This document shows positions 58,931-64,000 of a DNA stretch of 64,000 bases, in pieces. The notes under the pieces were generated by a model that was not told the DNA's origin, did no database searches, and saw nothing but the letters and a program-made list of their open reading frames with translations. A program made the position numbers and the translations under genes. How positions within the stretch are numbered: position 1 is the stretch's first letter; each line of letters opens with the position of its first letter. Location: assembly GCA_021202925.1 (NCBI GenBank), contig JAJQCD010000004.1, positions 16,445 to 80,444 of the forward strand, in the 5' to 3' direction. This DNA is from Clostridiales bacterium. Lineage in GTDB: Bacteria; Bacillota; Clostridia; Lachnospirales; Lachnospiraceae.

Positions 58931-59584
58931 ATGAACAAATATAGTGAGCGAATTTATAATGGTCTCTGGAAAGAGAATCCGATTTTTGTCCAGATGATCG
59001 GTCTTTGTCCGACTCTGGCTGTTACGACGTCTGCGATCAATGGTATCGGTATGGGTCTTTCCTCTACCGTCGTGCTTGTCGCCGCGAATATTATCATTGC
59101 GGCACTGCGTCACATCATACCGGATCGTGTCCGTCTCCCAGCAGAGATTGTAGTCGTTGCCTCCATGGTTACGATTGTTGATATGCTGATGGAAGGTTTC
59201 CTTCCGTCCCTGTATGACGCACTTGGCGTGTACGTTCCGCTGATCGTCGTGAACTGTATCATCCTTGGCCGTGCAGAGGCGTTCGCCATGAAGAATGGCG
59301 TCGTAGAGTCTGCCTGTGACGGTATCGGCATGGGTCTTGGTTTTACTTTTGCCCTGTTCCTGCTGGGCGGCTTCCGTGAGCTGCTGGGCGCGGGAAGCAT
59401 TTTCGGTATTACTCTCAGCGAGGCTTATACGCCGGCTACGATCTTTATCCTGGCGCCGGGTGCATTCTTCGTCCTGGCCATGCTGACTGCTCTTCAGAAT
59501 TATCTGAAGGCGCCGAAAGTGAAGAAGACCGTTGAGGCCGCAGAACCTGCAGCGGCTGTAGAAGCAGAAGGGGAGGGCAAGTAA
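58931..59584 (+). CDS. rnfE: Rnf electron transport complex subunit E
   Basis: 217 residues from ATG 58931 (GGAGGTGGGACG upstream). Integral membrane subunit with six helices. Family markers are NPIFVQMIGLCPTLAVTTS and NCIILGRAEAFAMKNGV. The cysteines in these motifs are placed as in RnfE/NqrD, where paired helices hold a membrane-embedded iron-sulphur site with RnfA. The C-terminal tail is Glu/Ala-rich. It directly abuts rnfA. Confidence 0.96.
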   Translation: MNKYSERIYNGLWKENPIFVQMIGLCPTLAVTTSAINGIGMGLSSTVVLVAANIIIAALRHIIPDRVRLPAEIVVVASMVTIVDMLMEGFLPSLYDALGVYVPLIVVNCIILGRAEAFAMKNGVVESACDGIGMGLGFTFALFLLGGFRELLGAGSIFGITLSEAYTPATIFILAPGAFFVLAMLTALQNYLKAPKVKKTVEAAEPAAAVEAEGEGK

Positions 59585-60160
59585 ATGAAAGAATTATTGG
59601 TAATTGCCATCAGCTCGATGCTGGTGAGCAATGTAGTACTGAGCCAGTTCCTCGGAATCTGTTCCTTTGTCGGTGTGTCAAGAAAGGTCGAGACAGCAGC
59701 CGGCATGGGCGGCGCGGTTATTTTCGTTATCTTTATCGCGTCCGTCGTGGCGAACCTGTTTTATCAGTTTATTCTGAGCCCGTTGGGACTGGATTATCTG
59801 AAGACCATTGTCTTCATCCTGGTAATCGCGGCTCTGGTGCAGATCGTGGAGATGTTCCTGCACAAGTGCATGGAATCTCTTTACAATGCACTGGGCGTGT
59901 TCCTGCCGCTGATTACGACGAACTGCGCAGTACTTGGTGTCGCGCTGAATAACGTATCGTACGGTTACAATTTCATTGAGAGCGTAACGAACGGTGTGGC
60001 GACGGCGTTTGGCTATACGATTGCGATTGTCCTTCTGGCGAGCATCCGTGAACGTCTGGAAGGAAACGACATTCCGCAGAGCTTTCAGGGTTCCGCGATC
60101 GTGCTGGTTACTTCGGGGTTGATGGCGATTGCATTTTTCGGATTTTCCGGATTACTGTAG
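59585..60160 (+). CDS. rnfA: Rnf electron transport complex subunit A
   Basis: 191 residues. Integral membrane subunit with six helices, homologous to RnfE and inserted in the opposite sense. The markers SNVVLSQFLGICSFVGVS and PLITTNCAVLGVALNN, with their Cys residues, are present. Its ATG follows the rnfE stop without a gap. Confidence 0.97.
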   Translation: MKELLVIAISSMLVSNVVLSQFLGICSFVGVSRKVETAAGMGGAVIFVIFIASVVANLFYQFILSPLGLDYLKTIVFILVIAALVQIVEMFLHKCMESLYNALGVFLPLITTNCAVLGVALNNVSYGYNFIESVTNGVATAFGYTIAIVLLASIRERLEGNDIPQSFQGSAIVLVTSGLMAIAFFGFSGLL

Positions 60161-60175
60161 AAGGAGGAGACGAAG

Positions 60176-60967
60176 ATGGATATGATGGCAATTGTGATTG
60201 TGGCAGTCGTCGTTGCGGGAGCCGGTATCGTGGTCGGTATCGGTCTGGGACTGTTCGGTGAGAAATTTAAAGTAGAAGTAGATGAGAAAGAAGCGGCTGT
60301 CCGTGAAGTGCTTCCGGGCAACAACTGCGGTGGCTGCGGATATGCGGGCTGCGATGCGGTGGCGAAGGCGATCTGCCAGGGCCAGGCTCCGGCGAATGCC
60401 TGCCCGGTTGGCGGCTCAGCGGTAGCCGAGAAGATCGGTGAGATCCTTGGTGTATCGGTGGAGGAAGGCGACAAGAAAGTAGCTTTCGTACGCTGTAAGG
60501 GCAATTGTGACAATGTGAAGACGCTCTATGAGTATCATGGCATTGAGGACTGCATCAAGGCGAGTGTGGTTCCTGGCGGCGGCGGCAAGGCCTGCTCCTA
60601 TGGCTGTACTGGTCTCGGTTCCTGCGTGAAGGTCTGTGATTTTGGCGCCATTTCGGTCGTCAACGGTGTGGCTGTTGTCGATAAGGAGAAGTGCATGGCC
60701 TGTGGCAAGTGCGTGGCTATCTGCCCGAAGGGTCTGATTACGCTTGTTCCGTACAAGGCGAAGCATCTGGTGCAGTGCTCGTCTCACGACAAGGGCAAGG
60801 ACGTCAAGGCGGCCTGTTCTGCGGGATGTATCGGATGTACGCTGTGTACGAAGCAGTGTCCGTTTGATGCCATTCACATGGAGAACAATCTGGCTGTTAT
60901 CGACTACGACAAGTGCAAGAATTGTGGCAAGTGCGCAGGCAAATGTCCGGCGAAGGTTATTATCTGA
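60176..60967 (+). CDS. rnfB: Rnf electron transport complex subunit B
   Basis: 263 residues. An N-terminal membrane helix is followed by a 4Fe-4S domain (NNCGGCGYAGCDAVAKAIC) and then several ferredoxin-type clusters (CMACGKCVAICPKG, CIGCTLCTKQCPFD, CKNCGKCAGKCPAK). RnfB takes electrons from reduced ferredoxin. ATG 60176 follows GAAGGAGGAGACGAAG. It is the last gene of the operon and is followed by a strong terminator. Confidence 0.97.
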   Translation: MDMMAIVIVAVVVAGAGIVVGIGLGLFGEKFKVEVDEKEAAVREVLPGNNCGGCGYAGCDAVAKAICQGQAPANACPVGGSAVAEKIGEILGVSVEEGDKKVAFVRCKGNCDNVKTLYEYHGIEDCIKASVVPGGGGKACSYGCTGLGSCVKVCDFGAISVVNGVAVVDKEKCMACGKCVAICPKGLITLVPYKAKHLVQCSSHDKGKDVKAACSAGCIGCTLCTKQCPFDAIHMENNLAVIDYDKCKNCGKCAGKCPAKVII

Positions 60968-60990
60968 GACACATGACAGACAGAATCTGG

Positions 60991-61020
60991 GCGTGGGAGC
61001 GAAAGTTCCCACGCTTTTTT
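60991..61020 (+). terminator. Terminator after the rnf operon
   Basis: GCGTGGGA (60991-60998) pairs with TCCCACGC (61007-61014), followed by TTTTTT. Confidence 0.9.
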
Positions 61021-61032
61021 CGACTTTTTATC

Positions 61033-61061
61033 TTGTCGTATTGTGTGGAACGTGGTATGAT
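61033..61061 (+). promoter_or_regulatory. Promoter of the lysine-riboswitch operon
   Basis: TTGTCG (61033-61038), 17 bases, TATGAT (61056-61061), about 30 bases before the aptamer. The -10 wording GTGGTATGAT is the same as at the glycine operon. Confidence 0.6.
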
Positions 61062-61091
61062 GAGGGCAACAATTGAACATGAACGATTTTT

Positions 61092-61241
61092 CCAAAGAGG
61101 TTGCATCGATTAAGAGTATCCTGCAAGGGCGCACGGAGAAAGGATGAGATGCCGAAGTGGGGGACGGATGGTCCCGTTTTCTGCTGGGGGCACGTTTAAG
61201 AGACGTGTCACTGTCTTTACATCTGTAAAGGAGAGCTTTGG
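61092..61241 (+). promoter_or_regulatory. Lysine riboswitch (L-box)
   Basis: P1 closes as CCAAAG (61092-61097) with CTTTGG (61236-61241). L-box core words follow in order: AGAGGTTGCATCGATTAAGA with GTA after it, GATGCCGAAG, GCTGGGGGCACG, and the CTGTC...GGAGAGC segment. The order and wording match the Bacillus lysC L-box. The downstream terminator overlaps the P1 region, as in lysine-off switches. Confidence 0.93.
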
Positions 61242-61256
61242 AGGAGAGTGTTTTCT

Positions 61257-61291
61257 CTTCCTCCGCTTGCTTAAATCCGGGGGAGTTTTTT
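61257..61291 (+). terminator. Terminator / antiterminator of the lysine riboswitch
   Basis: CTTCCTCCG (61257-61265) pairs with CGGGGGAG (61278-61285) with one bulge, followed by TTTTTT. The alternative GGAGGAGAG / CTCTTCCTCC pairing uses the P1 3' side, so lysine-stabilised P1 should favour termination. Confidence 0.8.
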
Positions 61292-61328
61292 ATGTCAGTC
61301 AAATGAATTTGTCGGAGGAGGACAAGAT

Positions 61329-62720
61329 ATGGAAGAGAAGAAAAGAAGACTGAAAATGCCGCATGCGTATGTCATCATTTTTCTGATGACGGTGATTACC
61401 GCGGTTCTGGCGAATGTGGTACCGGCCGGTGTCTATGACCGGGTGGAGGACGCGTCGGGGAATGTGGTCGTTGTTGCGGACAGCTTCCACGAAGTGGAAC
61501 ACATCGGTTGCAGTGTCTGGGATATGTTCATGGCTGTGGAACAGGGTTTTTCGAGCTCGGCGAATATTATTTTCTTTATCATGTTTGCGTATTCGTTTGT
61601 ATATATTCTGATCAAGAATGGGACATTCGATGCGTTGGTCGGATTTGTACTGCAGACGATTGGTGACCGTGTGGAGTTCATTATCCCGGTCTGTATGCTG
61701 CTGTTTGGTATTCTGGGATCGACGATGGGAATGTTTGAGGAGACCTACGGTCTGATTCCGGTCTTTATTTCCATTGCGGCGCTGATCGGATACGACGCCA
61801 TGGTCGGCGGCAGCATCATTTATATTGGCGTGGCGGTCGGCTTTGCGGCAGCGACGATCAATCCGTTTACGGTCGGTATTGCGCAACAGGTGGCCGGCGT
61901 ACAGATGTTTTCCGGCCTGGGATACCGCATTTTCTGCTTTGTGATTTTTATGGGAATCGCGATTGGCTATGTGTGGCATTATGCCCGCGCGGTCAAGAAG
62001 GATCCGAAGAAATCCTATCTTTACGGGTATGAAATTGAGAAAATGGAAGTGACTGTAACCCGCGAGGAACTGATGACGATGAAGATGACGGCGACGCACA
62101 AGCTGAGCTGTCTGATCTTTGTGGCGACCATTGCCATTCTTTTGATTGGGACGTTGAAATACGGCTGGTATATCGATGAGATTGCGACGCTGTTTATCGT
62201 GATGATGATTCTGGCCGGTCTTGTTTCACGATTTACGGCGAGCCAGATCTGTGAATATTTTATTGAGGCCAGTAAGGAGATGATGTATGGCGCGCTCCTG
62301 GTGGGACTCAGTCACAGCATTCCGATTATCATGGAGAATGCGAGTATCATTGATACGGTAGTTCACTGGCTGGCGATGCTTCTGCAGAATTTCTCCGGTC
62401 TGACGAGCGGCATTGGAATGCTGTTTGTGCAGAACATTATCAATTTCTTCATTCCCAGCGGCGGCGGTCAGGCGCTGGTGACGATCCCGATTCTGGTGCC
62501 AGCCGGAGAGCTGGTAGGGATTTCGAAGCAGATTTCCGTTCTGGCGTATCAGTTCGGCGATGGATTTTCCAATATTTTCTGGCCGACCAGCGTCTTTATG
62601 ATGTGCGGCATCATGCGGATGCCGATCGACCGCTGGTATCGTTTTGTGACGCCGCTGTTCGCACTGCTTTTCGTGGCGCAGATTGTGTTGCTGGGAGGTG
62701 CATTTGTCATTGGATATTAA
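61329..62720 (+). CDS. YfcC-family transporter (ArcD/DcuC-like)
   Basis: 463 residues with about 12 membrane helices. It matches the YfcC group of the DcuC/ArcD superfamily: MPHAYVIIFLMTVITAVLANVVPAG at the start (split by length), GSTMGMFEETYGLIPVFI, and FFIPSGGGQALVTIPILVP near the end. Members carry basic amino acids, ornithine or small peptides, but many are unassigned. ATG 61329 follows GGAGGAGGACAAGAT. It is placed behind a lysine riboswitch and overlaps an M20 amidohydrolase, so a lysine-containing substrate is likely. The substrate is inference. Confidence 0.88.
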   Translation: MEEKKRRLKMPHAYVIIFLMTVITAVLANVVPAGVYDRVEDASGNVVVVADSFHEVEHIGCSVWDMFMAVEQGFSSSANIIFFIMFAYSFVYILIKNGTFDALVGFVLQTIGDRVEFIIPVCMLLFGILGSTMGMFEETYGLIPVFISIAALIGYDAMVGGSIIYIGVAVGFAAATINPFTVGIAQQVAGVQMFSGLGYRIFCFVIFMGIAIGYVWHYARAVKKDPKKSYLYGYEIEKMEVTVTREELMTMKMTATHKLSCLIFVATIAILLIGTLKYGWYIDEIATLFIVMMILAGLVSRFTASQICEYFIEASKEMMYGALLVGLSHSIPIIMENASIIDTVVHWLAMLLQNFSGLTSGIGMLFVQNIINFFIPSGGGQALVTIPILVPAGELVGISKQISVLAYQFGDGFSNIFWPTSVFMMCGIMRMPIDRWYRFVTPLFALLFVAQIVLLGGAFVIGY

Positions 62721-63870
62721 AGAGAAAAAACGGAGACTCTATGAGGAGGAGGACCGGCTGGCGGCGGAGATTGAGGCCATCGGTGAGTATGTGTTTGAAC
62801 ACGCAGAGCTGGGAAATCAGGAATTTGCTTCCAGCCGCTTTCTTGCGGAGAAGCTTGCGGAACATGGTTTTGCGGTGACGTATCCGTATCTGGGAATGCC
62901 GACGGCGTTTCGGGCGGAGTTTGCCTGTGGGGGCGGTGCGGGAAAGACGATTGCGTTTCTGCCGGAATACGATGCGTTGCCGGGATACGGTCCCGGCAAG
63001 GATCAGGTTGCGCATGCCTGTGGACATAACTGGATTGCGGGCTGTACGCTGGGCGCGGCAATCGCGCTTTCTAAGATGGCAGATGATCTTAAGGGACGCA
63101 TTGTGGTGATCGGGACGCCGGCGGAGGAGACAGTGGGTGGAAAATGTGATCTGGTTGCACGCGGCGCCTTTGATGATGTTGACGCGGCCATCCAGATGCA
63201 CCTGGGTGCGGAGAACAATATCAACGTGGTCACGCTGGCGATGGATTCTCTGGAATTCAATTTTAGCGGTGTGGCGAGTCACGCCGCGGCTTATCCGGAA
63301 CAGGGCGTCAATGCCCTCGATGCAGTGCAGCTGATGTTTGCGGGGGTGAACGCACTCAGACAGCACATGAAAAGCGATGCCCGTGTGGCGGGAATTGTGA
63401 CGAAAGGCGGCGCGGCCTGCAATATTGTCCCGGATCAGGCGGCCTGTCAGTTCTATATCCGGGCCAGACACCGTGAGTATCTGGAGACTCTGACGGAGAA
63501 GATCATCAACTGTGCGCGTGGGGCGGCGCTCATGACCGGCGCCAGGATGGAATATCGCAGTTTCGAGAATTCTTATGATGATCTGGTTTACGATGAGACG
63601 CTTCGCAGCCTTCTTCGGAGCAACCTGGAAGAACTGGGCGTACGGGACTTCGTTCCGGATGACCAGGAAGCTTCCGGCAGCAGTGACATTGGCAATGTCT
63701 CTCATGTCTGCCCGACGGTTTACTGTGAGATTGATACGGGCGCCCGGCCAAAGGTTTATGCGCACAACGAGGATTTTCTTGGCTGGGTACACGGGAAAAA
63801 TGCCCGGAGAACGCTGCATCTGGCTGCCAAAGCCATGGCTGCTACAGCGCTTGAAGCAGGATTATCGTAG
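62704..63870 (+). CDS. M20-family amidohydrolase (ACY1L2/PM20D2-AbgB-like)
   Basis: 388 residues from TTG 62704, five bases after GGAGG; TTG 62710 is an alternative. The metal motif VAHACGHNWIAGCTLGAA, VIGTPAEETVGGKCDLV, the dimerisation part (FSGVASHAAAYPEQGVNAL) and SSDIGNVSHVCPTVYCEI place it in the ACY1L2 branch of M20. This branch includes AbgB (p-aminobenzoyl-glutamate) and the mammalian PM20D2, which removes lysine from beta-alanyl-lysine and related dipeptides. It overlaps the transporter gene and is under the lysine riboswitch, so the product is plausibly lysine. All metal ligands look intact. Confidence 0.9.
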   Translation: MSLDIKEKKRRLYEEEDRLAAEIEAIGEYVFEHAELGNQEFASSRFLAEKLAEHGFAVTYPYLGMPTAFRAEFACGGGAGKTIAFLPEYDALPGYGPGKDQVAHACGHNWIAGCTLGAAIALSKMADDLKGRIVVIGTPAEETVGGKCDLVARGAFDDVDAAIQMHLGAENNINVVTLAMDSLEFNFSGVASHAAAYPEQGVNALDAVQLMFAGVNALRQHMKSDARVAGIVTKGGAACNIVPDQAACQFYIRARHREYLETLTEKIINCARGAALMTGARMEYRSFENSYDDLVYDETLRSLLRSNLEELGVRDFVPDDQEASGSSDIGNVSHVCPTVYCEIDTGARPKVYAHNEDFLGWVHGKNARRTLHLAAKAMAATALEAGLS

Positions 63871-63903
63871 TTTTGTTTTTTGTCTGCCTGGTATGGGGAT
63901 TTA

Positions 63904-63941
63904 CAGGGGGCGGTTCCGGTTTCTGCCGGAACCGCCCCCTG
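63904..63941. other. Very strong GC-rich hairpin at the right edge
   Basis: CAGGGGGCGGTTCCGG (63904-63919) pairs perfectly over 16 bases with CCGGAACCGCCCCCTG (63926-63941). There is no T-run. Nothing else is recognised from 63871 to 64000. Confidence 0.7.
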
Positions 63942-64000
63942 CGGCTGTGTGCCGGGCATGGCGCAGTTCTAGCTGGTGAAAGTCCAGTCATGGATAACTT

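Overview
The window looks like a chromosome segment of a spore-forming, anaerobic Clostridia bacterium, most likely Lachnospiraceae. The signs are a SpoIIR gene, an hrcA-grpE-dnaK-dnaJ heat-shock operon behind a CIRCE element, an rnfCDGEAB respiratory complex, SAM, glycine and lysine riboswitches, strong GGAGG ribosome binding sites, and families typical of that group (DUF5688, DUF5722, DUF5058, ChW repeats). Genus and species cannot be named from the sequence alone.

Layout. (a) 1-1324: 3' part of an A+T-rich membrane-protein gene cut by the window edge. (b) About 1.5-10.0 kb: accessory region that looks like the right part of an integrative element. It holds an ImmA-like protease and XRE repressor divergent from a Y-family DNA polymerase, a second ImmA-like protease, a zinc-ribbon protein and a second XRE protein. 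A ~490-base gene-free stretch rich in hairpins follows, then a MazF/PemK toxin, an excisionase-like protein and two tandem tyrosine recombinases. It ends in a repeat-rich, att-like region just before uvrB. (c) 10.0-24.9 kb: uvrB, DUF5688, a membrane-anchored protein with a degenerate C39-like tail, murA, a choline-binding-type secreted protein, SAM riboswitch-metK, a DUF5722 glycosidase-like protein, a PII protein, a lipoprotein, a pectinesterase and a PPC-domain protein. (d) 25.0-32.8 kb: an RND efflux locus (adaptor, pump, TetR, two TolC-like proteins) behind a promoter carrying three copies of one palindromic operator. (e) 32.8-36.7 kb: spoIIR, a large symmetric inverted repeat, ddl-murI-DUF1934 and a membrane protein. 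(f) 36.9-47.6 kb: rpoB-rpoC, overlapped by a polysaccharide deacetylase, then two minus-strand envelope genes. (g) 47.8-50.7 kb: glycine riboswitch, two membrane proteins and an M20D amidohydrolase. (h) 50.8-61.0 kb: hrcA-grpE-dnaK-dnaJ, then rnfCDGEAB. (i) 61.0-63.9 kb: lysine riboswitch, YfcC-type transporter and an M20 (ACY1L2-like) amidohydrolase.

The most interesting points are these. Two separate operons share the plan 'amino-acid riboswitch, membrane carrier(s), M20 amidohydrolase', one for glycine and one for lysine. This suggests uptake and cleavage of glycine- and lysine-containing conjugates. The accessory region appears to connect an ImmA/XRE derepression switch to an error-prone polymerase through a repeated TTGCC(T) motif. 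A MazF toxin without a visible protein antitoxin sits behind a long structured non-coding region. A tripartite-style RND pump with two TolC-like partners occurs in a presumed single-membrane sporeformer. Several envelope genes carry WalR-type TGTWAH-N5-TGTWAH boxes.

All calls come from reading the sequence. No database search, folding program or GC calculation was run.
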